The notes: generated from the sequence alone by a model not told the origin. DNA of 8,337 nucleotides from an uncultured Eubacteriales bacterium (GCA_934467435.1 CAKSLR010000060.1:1-8337), one strand, 5' to 3'; counted from the stretch's first letter, positions 1 to 6,279 are shown. Numbers and translations are program-made.

Positions 1-222
1 ATATTGGGCGTGGCAGTTTCGTTCCTCTCTGGCGTGCTGCTCTATCTGGCGGACAGCCGATATTTTCCCGTATCAGTGCTCATCGCCCTGCTCGGCTCGG
101 CATTTGCCTATTTCGGGGCGCTTTCGCTTTCCCTTGCGCGGCGTGCGGAAGAAAGGACACGGTATCTGGTTGCCCTGGCAGAGAAAAAAGAAAGGATGAC
201 GGAAGATGGCAAACACGAATAA
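1..222 (+). CDS. Small membrane protein, 5'-truncated at window edge
   Basis: The reading frame is open from the first base of the window and ends at TAA 220-222, so this is probably the C-terminal part of a longer protein. A TTG at 4-6 could in principle start a 72-residue protein, but no ribosome binding site can be seen because the window begins here. The visible part holds two hydrophobic stretches (about residues 4-17 and 22-44 from the TTG), a short turn containing LADSRYFP, and a charged cytoplasmic-looking tail rich in Arg, Glu and Lys. I do not recognise a family; a two-helix hairpin membrane protein is all that can be said. Its last 17 bases overlap the next gene, which points to translational coupling in one operon. 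Confidence 0.6.
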   Translation: MLGVAVSFLSGVLLYLADSRYFPVSVLIALLGSAFAYFGALSLSLARRAEERTRYLVALAEKKERMTEDGKHE

Positions 223-625
223 CCGGAAGCGTCGCGTGGAAAAAGAATTGCGCCGCATTCATCCGCTGATGATTGCGCTGCCCGTTGCTTTTTTGCTGCT
301 TGGGGTATTGCTCGGGTATGTTCTGTGCCCGCGCCTGTTGCGGGTGGAGGACGGCTTTTCTCTGAAAGGGGAGAAGACGCATACTTATGCCGTTACGGAA
401 GTTACCACCGCTTCTTATGCGGAGGAAGGCTATTGCTTTTCTCTTTTCGGGGTGGATCTTTCGGATTATGTGGAGGTTTCCTCCACGCTGCCGCAGGAGG
501 GGGGCGTGTATCGGATCGACCTCAGCGGCGAGGGGGTCTATTCCATTACCTACACCGTTGTGCATCCGTTGTTTTATCGGGATGTACGCCTGGTACGCAC
601 GTTTACGGTTGAGGGGGGTGAATGA
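206..625 (+). CDS. Membrane-anchored protein with Ig-like C-terminal region
   Basis: 139 residues. A basic N-terminus (about residues 7-18, rich in Arg and Lys) precedes one transmembrane segment at about 21-41 (LMIALPVAFLLLGVLLGYVL), predicting an inside N-terminus and an outside C-terminus. The outer part, about 85-136, has the shape of a bacterial Ig-like domain of the DUF5011/HYR kind: G-V-Y-R-I-D, then G-V-Y-S-I-T-Y-T-V, then R-T-F-T-V at the end. This is pattern recognition, not a profile match. The ATG at 206 has AAAGGA about 9 nt upstream. The gene overlaps its upstream neighbour by 17 nt and the next gene by 4 nt (ATGA), so the three are almost certainly co-transcribed and coupled. 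A structural or adhesion role beside the hydrolase-fold partner is a guess. Confidence 0.75.
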   Translation: MANTNNRKRRVEKELRRIHPLMIALPVAFLLLGVLLGYVLCPRLLRVEDGFSLKGEKTHTYAVTEVTTASYAEEGYCFSLFGVDLSDYVEVSSTLPQEGGVYRIDLSGEGVYSITYTVVHPLFYRDVRLVRTFTVEGGE

Positions 626-1722
626 GAATGGCAAGAAGAAAACCGCGCTTTCATGCCGCCCTCTGCGTGATCCTTTCGGTGATCCTGTTTTTCGTTGGCA
701 GCGGGGTCGGCGTTTACCTCTACTTAGACGGGCACAAACCGCAAAGCGATACGATTGTTGCCTCAGGGGACGTTTCGATTCACTTCTTGGAACTCGGGAA
801 TGCTTATACGGGTGATTGTACGTATATTAAAGCCGGAGATGTCGATATTCTGATTGATGCCGGCTCCCGTACCTCCAGCGTTGATACGATTGCCGCCTAT
901 CTGAATCGGTATGTGGAGGACGGCGTTCTGGAATATGTCATTGTGACCCATGCGCATCAGGATCATTACGCGGGCTTTGCGACCAATGAGAGTACCGAAA
1001 GTTTGCTGGATCAGTACCGTGTCGGCACCTTGATTGATTTTGCCATGACCAACCAGGAAGAAAAGGGAATGTACGCCAATTACCTGCGCGAGCGGAGTGA
1101 GGCGGTTGCCCGCGGCACGATGCACTACACCGCGCAGGAATGTATTGACAGTGAAAATACGGTGTTTGACCTCGGCTTCGGTATCACCATGACGATTCTC
1201 GACAGTTATTATTACGATCATAAGTCAACAAACGGCGAAAATGATTATTCGGTTTGTATGCTGCTCTCACAGGGGGATCACCACTTCCTCTTCACAGGCG
1301 ATCTGGAAGAGGATGGGGAAGGGCACCTTGTGGAAATGAACGACCTGCCGCAGGTGGATGTTTACAAGGCGGGGCACCACGGTTCCAAAACCTCCTCATC
1401 CACCCGGTTGATGGCGGTGATTCAGCCGGAAATTGTCTGTGTCTGCTGCTGTTGCGGCAGTGCGGAATATACCGAAAAAGATGAGAACCAGTTCCCGACG
1501 CAGGCGTTTATCGACCGTGTGGCACCTTACACCAAACGGGTGTATGTGACTACCATTTGCGTGGATTGGGATAAAAAGGCATTTGCATCCATGAACGGCA
1601 ACATCACCGTTACCTCGTCGGGCGGCACCGTTACCGTGCACGGTTCGGCAAACGATACGCTGCTTCTCGATACCGAATGGTTCCGGCAGCACAGGAAATG
1701 CCCCCTGGACTGGGCGGCGTGA
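622..1722 (+). CDS. Membrane-anchored MBL-fold protein, ComEC/Rec2 hydrolase-like
   Basis: 366 residues. A basic start and one hydrophobic segment (about 12-35) form a signal anchor, placing the rest outside the membrane. The metallo-beta-lactamase fold is clear: T-H-A-H-Q-D-H at 109-115 (H110, H112, D114, H115 as metal ligands), T-G-D-L-E at 225-229 (D227) and A-G-H-H-G-S at 250-255. The layout GDLE ... AGHHGS matches the stand-alone relatives of the C-terminal domain of the DNA-uptake channel protein ComEC/Rec2. No ComEC channel helices are present, so this is not full ComEC. Such domains probably cleave phosphodiesters or nucleic acid, but the substrate here is unknown. Odd feature: residues 273-278 read C-V-C-C-C-C. 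The start ATG overlaps the upstream stop (622-625); a second ATG at 628 is equally well placed behind the GAGGGGGG at 611-618. A terminator follows 1 nt after the stop. Confidence 0.85.
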   Translation: MRMARRKPRFHAALCVILSVILFFVGSGVGVYLYLDGHKPQSDTIVASGDVSIHFLELGNAYTGDCTYIKAGDVDILIDAGSRTSSVDTIAAYLNRYVEDGVLEYVIVTHAHQDHYAGFATNESTESLLDQYRVGTLIDFAMTNQEEKGMYANYLRERSEAVARGTMHYTAQECIDSENTVFDLGFGITMTILDSYYYDHKSTNGENDYSVCMLLSQGDHHFLFTGDLEEDGEGHLVEMNDLPQVDVYKAGHHGSKTSSSTRLMAVIQPEIVCVCCCCGSAEYTEKDENQFPTQAFIDRVAPYTKRVYVTTICVDWDKKAFASMNGNITVTSSGGTVTVHGSANDTLLLDTEWFRQHRKCPLDWAA

Positions 1723-1723
1723 C

Positions 1724-1755
1724 AAAAAACAAGGGGAATTTTCCCCTTGTTTTTT
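1724..1755 (+). terminator. Intrinsic terminator after the ComEC-like gene
   Basis: AAAAAACAAGGGGAA at 1724-1738 is perfectly complementary to TTCCCCTTGTTTTTT at 1741-1755, with CAAGGGG/CCCCTTG as the strong core and a T-rich 3' arm. It begins 1 nt after the TGA and ends only 17 nt before the trmO start codon. The symmetrical A/T flanks would also allow termination of minus-strand transcripts. Confidence 0.9.
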
Positions 1756-1772
1756 GAAAAAGGAAGGATAGC

Positions 1773-2450
1773 ATGAAACCGATTGCACAGATTCATACCG
1801 ATTTTCCGACCAAGTTCGGGATACCGCGGCAAAGCGGCGTGGTGCCGGATACGGTGGGGCGCGTGGTGTTTCATCCCCCCTACCGCAACCCTGACGCTCT
1901 GCGTGGGATTGAGGACTTTTCCCATCTGTGGCTGATTTGGGAATTTTCTGCCGCACGGCAGGCGGGGTGGTCGCCCATGGTGCGCCCGCCCCGCCTCGGC
2001 GGCAACCGGCGTATGGGGGTGTTTGCCACCCGTTCGCCTTTCCGTCCGAACCCCATCGGGCTTTCCTGCGTGCGGCTTCTTTCGGTGGAGTGGCATACGC
2101 CGCAGGGGGCTGTGCTGTGCGTCGGCGGGGCGGATCTGATGGACGGCACGCCGATTTTTGACATCAAGCCCTACCTCCCGTATGCGGATGCTTATCCCGA
2201 GGCCCGCGGTGGATTTGCCGGTGCGCTGACGGGGGATCGGCTGACGGTGGAATTTCCGCCTGCTCTGCTTGCCCTCCTGCCTCCCGCATTGCGGGGGAGC
2301 GCTGTGGCGCTCTTGCGCGGTGACCCGCGCCCCTCCTATCAGGATGACCCCGCGCGGGTTTACGGAATGCCGTATGGCGGGTTCGATATCCGCTTTCGCG
2401 TTTCGGGCAACGTGCTGACGGTGATCGCCGTGGAACCGTATCAAACGTAA
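1773..2450 (+). CDS. trmO: tRNA (N6-threonylcarbamoyladenosine-N6)-methyltransferase TrmO
   Basis: 225 residues, close to the length of E. coli TrmO (YaeB/TsaA), which uses S-adenosylmethionine to methylate t6A at position 37 of tRNA-Thr, giving m6t6A and tuning decoding. The family signatures are all present: N-terminal G-V-P-R-Q-like G-I-P-R-Q-S-G at 16-22, G-I-E-D-F-S-H-L-W-L at 45-54, R-M-G-V-F-A-T-R-S-P-F-R-P-N-P-I-G-L-S at 80-98, and D-G-T-P-I-F-D-I-K-P-Y at 124-134. The C-terminal end (Y-G-M-P-Y-G-G-F-D-I-R-F-R-V) matches the small C-terminal domain. The ATG at 1773 has a strong AGGAAGG at 1761-1767. The gene sits 17 nt behind a strong terminator, leaving no room for its own promoter between them. 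Its stop codon lies inside the following terminator hairpin. Confidence 0.93.
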   Translation: MKPIAQIHTDFPTKFGIPRQSGVVPDTVGRVVFHPPYRNPDALRGIEDFSHLWLIWEFSAARQAGWSPMVRPPRLGGNRRMGVFATRSPFRPNPIGLSCVRLLSVEWHTPQGAVLCVGGADLMDGTPIFDIKPYLPYADAYPEARGGFAGALTGDRLTVEFPPALLALLPPALRGSAVALLRGDPRPSYQDDPARVYGMPYGGFDIRFRVSGNVLTVIAVEPYQT

Positions 2451-2488
2451 AGGAAACGGCGCTGCCCGAAGGCAGCGCCGTTTCCTTT
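2449..2488. terminator. Bidirectional terminator shared by trmO and the convergent operon
   Basis: A perfect 18-bp inverted repeat: AAAGGAAACGGCGCTGCC at 2449-2466, loop CGAA, and GGCAGCGCCGTTTCCTTT at 2471-2488. It can terminate both strands. It overlaps the TAA of trmO (2448-2450) and the TAA of the minus-strand gene (2487-2489), so the two convergent genes are only 36 bp apart. Confidence 0.92.
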
Positions 2489-2816
2489 ATTCTTTGTCTT
2501 CATCATCACGCGAAAAACAATCGGCAAGGGCGTAAAAGAGCGGAATGGAAAGGAAAAGCAACCAGCCGGGATGCCACAGCCCCCACACAAACCCAAGCAC
2601 CAGATACGCAGCGATGACCAGCACGGGAAAGCAGAAATATGAGAGATGGCGGTGTTTGCGCGCGGAAAGCATGCTCTCCCACAGCGGAATGAGGAGAAAG
2701 AGCAGCCAGGTCGGATGCCAAATGTTACTGAGTACGCCGATGGCAATATAAGTGATAATGACGATCAGCGGCAGCGGAAACTTTTCCAAAATTCCTTTTT
2801 TCTTGTTGCCAGCCAT
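2487..2816 (-). CDS. Small four-helix membrane protein with duplicated WHP module
   Basis: 109 residues from the ATG at 2816-2814, giving M-A-G-N-K-K-K. I chose this start because AAAGGAT lies about 9 nt upstream; a longer frame to 2891 would run into the upstream gene and has no better signal. The protein is two copies of one module: F-P-L-P-L-I-V-I-I-T-Y-I-A-I-G then W-H-P-T-W-L-L-F-L-L-I-P-L-W, and F-C-F-P-V-L-V-I-A-A-Y-L-V-L-G then W-H-P-G-W-L-L-F-L-S-I-P-L-F. Each copy is predicted to be two membrane helices joined by the WHP turn, and the copies are linked by a basic loop (ARKHRH). The WHPGWLLFL type of motif is common in small Firmicutes membrane proteins and at the ends of some membrane-bound regulators, but no biochemical function is known to me. 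It lies 16 nt downstream of its operon partner. Confidence 0.8.
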   Translation of the reverse strand: MAGNKKKGILEKFPLPLIVIITYIAIGVLSNIWHPTWLLFLLIPLWESMLSARKHRHLSYFCFPVLVIAAYLVLGFVWGLWHPGWLLFLSIPLFYALADCFSRDDEDKE

Positions 2817-2832
2817 GATGAATATCCTTTCT

Positions 2833-3687
2833 TTAAGCGTGAATTCTTTTTCCTTGCGTGCTGAACTGTACGGTAATGCCGATAAAAGCAAGAATCAAAC
2901 CCAGCACCATCTCCAGATTGGTATTGGCGGTTTGCCCTAGCGCCACCATCAGGGCGATGGCGGCAATCATACCGCCGGCAGCGCCGGTGGTAATCATCAG
3001 GATCGGGCGGGTAAGAACCAGTGAAAGAATGCCGACGAGCAGCGAAACCAGAATGCGGGCAATCCAGTACTTGGCATCTCCTTCTGCGGGAATGATACGG
3101 TCAATCAGCGGATTGAGAATTTCCAGTCCGTTCAGAAAGAAGAAGGTACCTGCGGTAGCAGAGAAAAAGATGCCGAAACGTAATAACTTGCGGGAACAGA
3201 AGGCAAGCAGTATGCCGCAGATCAGGTAAATCAGATAGGGAACATAAGAGGGAATTGCGGCGGCATTGACAATAATGCCTGCCTCCACAATCTTGGCATA
3301 CAGATACTCCGAAAGCGACCACCCGATTAAAAATCCGCCAACCCAAACGGCAAGGCGAATCAAACGACAGCCGAACAGAGAAAGCACAAGGGCAACGCCG
3401 CAGACGGCAAACAGAACGGCGGCGTTGTAGCGGGAGAGAAAGACATTTGCTTCATCCACACTGTCAATGGCGAACACCGTGCCCGCAAACGCGGAAAGTT
3501 CAGGGTTGCTTTTCTCAAAATCCTTGGCAATATCGCCGGCCGATGGAAGCCCTCCGACCGCATCACCGAGCACTTTTCCCGTTGTGCCCTCCGCCGCGGA
3601 TGCGGGAAGAATCATCAGGGAGAGGGTAAGCAGACAAAGTAGGAATAAGATACATCGCAACCAAAAAGAACGATGATTTGCTTTCAT
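2833..3687 (-). CDS. Secreted-start polytopic membrane protein, TM198/DUF4203-like
   Basis: 284 residues from the ATG at 3687-3685. A GTG at 3693 in the same frame was rejected because it would sit inside the Shine-Dalgarno AAGAGGTG, which lies correctly about 5 nt before the ATG. Residues 1-32 look like a signal peptide (basic start, long leucine-rich core, A-S-A-A end). A soluble stretch of about 55 residues follows, then roughly seven hydrophobic helices between about 88 and 273, interrupted by short loops with single basic residues. The repeated Gly-rich helices (G-G-F-L-I-G-W, F-F-S-A-T-A-G-T-F-F-F-L-N-G) resemble TM198/DUF4203 membrane proteins; I am only moderately sure of that assignment. 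The role is unknown. It is the first gene of a two-gene operon read from the promoter at 3774-3802. Confidence 0.8.
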   Translation of the reverse strand: MKANHRSFWLRCILFLLCLLTLSLMILPASAAEGTTGKVLGDAVGGLPSAGDIAKDFEKSNPELSAFAGTVFAIDSVDEANVFLSRYNAAVLFAVCGVALVLSLFGCRLIRLAVWVGGFLIGWSLSEYLYAKIVEAGIIVNAAAIPSYVPYLIYLICGILLAFCSRKLLRFGIFFSATAGTFFFLNGLEILNPLIDRIIPAEGDAKYWIARILVSLLVGILSLVLTRPILMITTGAAGGMIAAIALMVALGQTANTNLEMVLGLILAFIGITVQFSTQGKRIHA

Positions 3688-3773
3688 AAACACCTCTTGT
3701 ATTTCCGTTCAGGAAAGAGGGGAGCGGACTAAAACAACCGCGCACCCGTAAAGACAAACTCCGATACACAATT

Positions 3774-3802
3774 AGTATAACATGGTTTGGTGGTCTTGTC
3801 AA
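3774..3802 (-). promoter_or_regulatory. Consensus SigA-type promoter for the minus-strand membrane operon
   Basis: Read on the minus strand: perfect -35 TTGACA (3802-3797), 17-bp spacer, and -10 TATACT (3779-3774, five of six). Transcription would begin near 3767, leaving a leader of about 80 nt before the ATG at 3687. It lies just downstream of the YetF gene and its likely terminator, so the two minus-strand units are separate. Confidence 0.88.
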
Positions 3803-3818
3803 GAGGAGGAGAAAAAAG

Positions 3819-3850
3819 AAAAAGCGGGAAGGTCACGAAACCTGCTTTTT
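3819..3850 (-). terminator. Probable terminator of the YetF-family gene
   Basis: On the minus strand AAAAAGCAGG (3850-3841) can pair with CCCGCTTTTT (3828-3819) with one A-C mismatch, followed by a T-rich run (CTTTTTTC). The TGA stop at 3835-3833 lies in the loop. The mismatch makes it weaker than the other terminators here, but position and T tract fit. Confidence 0.55.
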
Positions 3851-4516
3851 GCTGCAATACAGGCTGCCGCTTTTGGTGGCAGTGGCAAGAAAAACCGAAG
3901 AAAGCGACGCATTTTCCCGCTCCAGTTGTGCCGAGAGCCATTTTTCATCAAACCCTAACGCCTGCAGGTTGGCGTGCATACATTTTCCGTCCACAATCAC
4001 CGGCACGGGTACTTCCGCTTTCGGCGGGGAAAGTTCCATGTCTTTCGGCGTCAGATTCTGGTGATCGGCGCGCGGCAGAATGCTGATCTTTCCGTTCGGT
4101 TCGAGAAACACCGTATCCAGGCGCGAAAGATCAAATTCTCCGGCGTTGCGGCACTGCATAAGAAATTCCTGAATATCCAGTTTGGCACGGCGGAAGTTGG
4201 CGGGAATCAGTTTTCCGTCCTTCATCAGTACTGCCGATTCCCCTGTCATATAGCGGCGGAAGAGGATGCTGCGCAGGTCGGCAAGTGACATGATATAGGT
4301 AAAAAGCGCATAAACCGCCATGGCGATCAGGTATCTTGCTGCGTCGTCCGGGCTCTTTGCGGCGGCGAGCTCCGCGGCAATGGAGCCGATGGTGATACTG
4401 TTGATATAATCAAAGACCGTCAGTTCCGCAATCTGGCGGTAACCGAGCAGGCGTGCGGTGAAAAACAGGGCAACCGCCGAAAAAAGCGCCGCCCCAAGAA
4501 CAAACAGATATTCCAT
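3833..4516 (-). CDS. YetF/DUF421 family membrane protein
   Basis: 227 residues, usual for the family (B. subtilis YetF, YrbG, YdfS and others). The N-terminal third carries three hydrophobic segments (about 3-23, 38-53, 60-80). The typical family motif is present: L-L-G-Y-R-Q-I-A-E-L-T-V-F-D-Y-I-N-S-I-T-I-G-S with A-A-E-L-A, at about 24-52. The C-terminal cytoplasmic part contains S-A-V-L-M-K-D-G-K-L-I and the block N-F-R-R-A-K-L-D-I-Q-E-F-L-M-Q-C-R, followed by D-T-V-F-L-E-P-N-G-K-I-S-I-L, as in the YetF C-terminal domain. Relatives include SpoVA-associated and spore-germination-linked proteins, but most have no proven role, so I give no function. AGGGGG lies about 6 nt before the ATG at 4516. 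It is transcribed away from tyrS; I could not find a convincing promoter for it. Confidence 0.9.
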   Translation of the reverse strand: MEYLFVLGAALFSAVALFFTARLLGYRQIAELTVFDYINSITIGSIAAELAAAKSPDDAARYLIAMAVYALFTYIMSLADLRSILFRRYMTGESAVLMKDGKLIPANFRRAKLDIQEFLMQCRNAGEFDLSRLDTVFLEPNGKISILPRADHQNLTPKDMELSPPKAEVPVPVIVDGKCMHANLQALGFDEKWLSAQLERENASLSSVFLATATKSGSLYCSKKQVS

Positions 4517-4590
4517 ATCTGCCCCCTATGCTTTTTCCCTTATTTTTCACACGGCAGGCAAAAATATACCGAAAAAAGAGGAAAGGGGGC

Positions 4591-4619
4591 TTGACAGGGG
4601 AAGAAAAAACTGATATAAT
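4591..4619 (+). promoter_or_regulatory. Consensus SigA-type promoter of the tyrS T-box transcript
   Basis: Perfect -35 TTGACA (4591-4596), 17-bp spacer, perfect -10 TATAAT (4614-4619). Transcription should start near 4626, at the beginning of the T-box leader. A promoter of this strength fits control by attenuation downstream and not at initiation. Confidence 0.93.
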
Positions 4620-4625
4620 GCAGGC

Positions 4626-4884
4626 AAAGCTGAGAAGAAAACAAGTAGCCAAAGCCGTGTGCCGACAGAGAGTACCCGGTTGCTGAGAGGGGCAGGATGA
4701 CCGCTTTGTGCGAATACATTTCGGAGTTGCGCTGCCGAGCCGTCCGCGCGGGGTAGGTTGCGTCGGTGGTGCCCGTTATCGCACGGCGGTTTTTTACCGC
4801 ATGAGGTCGTTTCCCGCAAGGGGGCGGCGAAAAAAGGTGGTAACACGGTCAGGTCCGTCCTTTTATGGGGGCGGTTTTTATTTT
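4626..4884 (+). ncRNA. Tyrosine T-box riboswitch leader of tyrS
   Basis: A leader RNA that binds uncharged tRNA-Tyr and prevents termination when charging is low. Stem I has AGTA (4671-4674) opposite GAA (4712-4714), forming the loop-E element of the specifier loop. The next codon is TAC (4715-4717), a tyrosine codon, then A. The stem III motif CCGTTA is at 4773-4778. The T-box sequence AGGTGGTAACACGG is at 4835-4848. The antiterminator pairs AAAAGG (4832-4837) with CCTTTT (4859-4864) and ACGG (4845-4848) with CCGT (4855-4858). This leaves a 7-nt bulge TGGTAAC whose TGGT suits an A-CCA tRNA end. The specifier agrees with the downstream gene. The whole 389-base gap between the YetF gene and tyrS is accounted for by this leader and its promoter. 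Confidence 0.95.
4855..4884 (+). terminator. T-box conditional terminator
   Basis: CCGTCC (4855-4860) pairs with GGGCGG (4869-4874) with one G-U pair, followed by TTTTTATTTT. The 5' arm is the same segment used by the antiterminator, so the two structures exclude each other. This is the switch that uncharged tRNA-Tyr would control. Confidence 0.88.
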
Positions 4885-4905
4885 ATGTGAAGGAGTTGGG
4901 ATAGT

Positions 4906-6129
4906 ATGACGTGTTATGAAGAGTTGGTGGCGCGGGGGCTGATTGCGCAGGTTACGGATGAGAAGGAGATTCGGGAATTGGTGGATGCCGGACGCGCGGT
5001 ATTCTATATCGGTTTTGACCCGACGGCAGACAGCCTGCATGTCGGTCACTTCATGGCGCTGTGCCTGATGCGGCGACTGCAGATGGCGGGAAACCGCCCG
5101 ATAGCCCTGATCGGTGGCGGTACCGGCTATGTGGGGGATCCTTCCGGCAGAACCGATATGCGCAGTATGATGACGCCCGAGGTCATTCAGCATAACTGCG
5201 ACTGTTTCAAACGGCAGATGGAGCGCTTTATTGAGTTCGGGGAAGGAAAAGCCATGATGCTCAATAATGCCGATTGGTTGCTGCCGCTCAACTATATCGA
5301 ACTGCTGCGGGAAGTCGGCGGCTGCTTCTCGGTCAATCGGATGCTGACGGCGGAATGCTACAAGCAGCGCATGGAGCGGGGCTTGTCTTTTCTTGAATTC
5401 AACTATATGATCATGCAGTCCTACGATTTTTATTATATGTTTCAGAAATACGGCTGCAACATGCAGTTCGGCGGCGATGACCAGTGGTCGAATATGCTGG
5501 GCGGAACGGAATTGATCCGTCGCAAACTGGGCAAGGATGCCTATGCCATGACCATCAATCTGCTTCTCAATTCCGAGGGCAAGAAGATGGGGAAAACGGC
5601 AAAAGGCGCGGTATGGCTTGACCCGCAGAAGACCTCCCCGTTTGAATTTTACCAGTATTGGCGGAATGTGGCGGACGGTGATGTGATGAAATGCCTGCGG
5701 ATGCTGACGTTCCTGCCGCTGGAGGAGATTAACGGCATGGAGTCGTGGCTCGGCACTTCCCGCGTCAATGAGGCAAAGGAAATTCTCGCCTTCGAATTGA
5801 CCAAAATGGTGCACGGGGAAGCCGAGGCGCGCGCCGCGCAGGATGCTGCACGGTCACTCTTCTCCACCGGTGCCGCGACGGATATGCCGACCGTGACCAT
5901 CACTGAGGCGGATCTGACCGATGGCGGGGCGGAAGTGCTTTCGCTGCTGGTTCTTGCGGGGCTGGTTCCCTCCCGTTCCGAAGGACGCCGCGCGCTGGAG
6001 CAGGGCGGTGTTACCGTGGATGGGGAGAAAGTAACCGACCTGCGTGCCCGTTGTGAAGCGGACGCGCTGCGCACCGGCATTGTGCTGCGGCGCGGCAAAA
6101 AGAGTTACAAAAGGGTCGTGCTGGCGTAA
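4906..6129 (+). CDS. tyrS: Tyrosyl-tRNA synthetase
   Basis: 407 residues, the normal length. The class I enzyme joins tyrosine to tRNA-Tyr through tyrosyl-adenylate. The Rossmann domain shows Y-I-G-F-D-P-T-A-D-S-L at 34-44, where Y34 and D38 match tyrosine-binding residues of the Bacillus enzyme. The HIGH box is H-V-G-H at 45-48. Q-S-Y-D-F at 171-175 and G-G-D-D-Q-W-S-N at 189-196 complete the tyrosine site. The KMSKS loop is K-M-G-K-T at 227-231, a normal variant in TyrRS. The C-terminal S4-like RNA-binding domain (about 340-405) includes E-G-R-R-A-L-E-Q-G-G-V-T-V-D-G. The ATG at 4906 has AAGGAG at 4890-4895. Expression is controlled by the tyrosine T-box just upstream, and a GC-rich terminator follows. 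Confidence 0.98.
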   Translation: MTCYEELVARGLIAQVTDEKEIRELVDAGRAVFYIGFDPTADSLHVGHFMALCLMRRLQMAGNRPIALIGGGTGYVGDPSGRTDMRSMMTPEVIQHNCDCFKRQMERFIEFGEGKAMMLNNADWLLPLNYIELLREVGGCFSVNRMLTAECYKQRMERGLSFLEFNYMIMQSYDFYYMFQKYGCNMQFGGDDQWSNMLGGTELIRRKLGKDAYAMTINLLLNSEGKKMGKTAKGAVWLDPQKTSPFEFYQYWRNVADGDVMKCLRMLTFLPLEEINGMESWLGTSRVNEAKEILAFELTKMVHGEAEARAAQDAARSLFSTGAATDMPTVTITEADLTDGGAEVLSLLVLAGLVPSRSEGRRALEQGGVTVDGEKVTDLRARCEADALRTGIVLRRGKKSYKRVVLA

Positions 6130-6134
6130 GCCGG

Positions 6135-6166
6135 GCGGCAGGCGGCACCTCCGCCTGCCGCTTTTT
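6135..6166 (+). terminator. Terminator after tyrS
   Basis: GCGGCAGGCGG (6135-6145), loop CACCT, CCGCCTGCCGC (6151-6161): a perfect 11-bp GC-rich stem followed by TTTTT (6162-6166). It begins 5 nt after the tyrS stop. Downstream CGGTGCC and CGGAGG repeat parts of the stem and loop, so alternative folds exist, but the stem plus T tract is the obvious one. Confidence 0.9.
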
Positions 6167-6227
6167 GCGGTGCCGGAGGCCCAGTGCCGCCAAACCGACC
6201 GGGGCGATGTATAGAATGGCAAAAATT

Positions 6228-6262
6228 CCGGCACGCTAGTATATACGGCGTTTGCGTGCCGG
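6228..6262. promoter_or_regulatory. 9-bp inverted repeat before the QueG-like gene, possible operator
   Basis: CCGGCACGC (6228-6236) and GCGTGCCGG (6254-6262) are perfect inverted copies separated by 17 bases. The spacer contains TATATA (6240-6245), which could be a -10 with a weak ATGGCA (6216-6221) 18 bp upstream. The right arm ends 1 nt before the AGGGGGG ribosome binding site (6264-6270). It has no T tract, so it is not a typical terminator. An operator or a leader hairpin are both possible; the repeat is observed and the function is inferred. Confidence 0.4.
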
Positions 6263-6279
6263 CAGGGGGGAAAATACGG

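Noticed and set aside
1527..2444. A long minus-strand open frame opposite trmO
   Set aside because: It crosses two real genes and a terminator and reads as Arg, His and Pro-rich noise.
2817..2891. N-terminal extension of the WHP-module protein
   Set aside because: It would overlap the end of the upstream operon gene; the ATG at 2816 has a proper ribosome binding site.
3688..3693. GTG start two codons upstream of the TM198-like protein
   Set aside because: The GTG is part of the Shine-Dalgarno sequence itself; the ATG at 3687 is correctly spaced.
4849..5814. A long minus-strand open frame
   Set aside because: It lies antisense to tyrS, has low-complexity His, Gln and Arg-rich translation and no family features; it is a by-product of tyrS codon use.
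6184..6279. GTG-initiated N-terminal extension of the QueG-like protein
   Set aside because: No ribosome binding site, and the added 32 residues cover the tyrS-to-queG gap and its inverted repeat.
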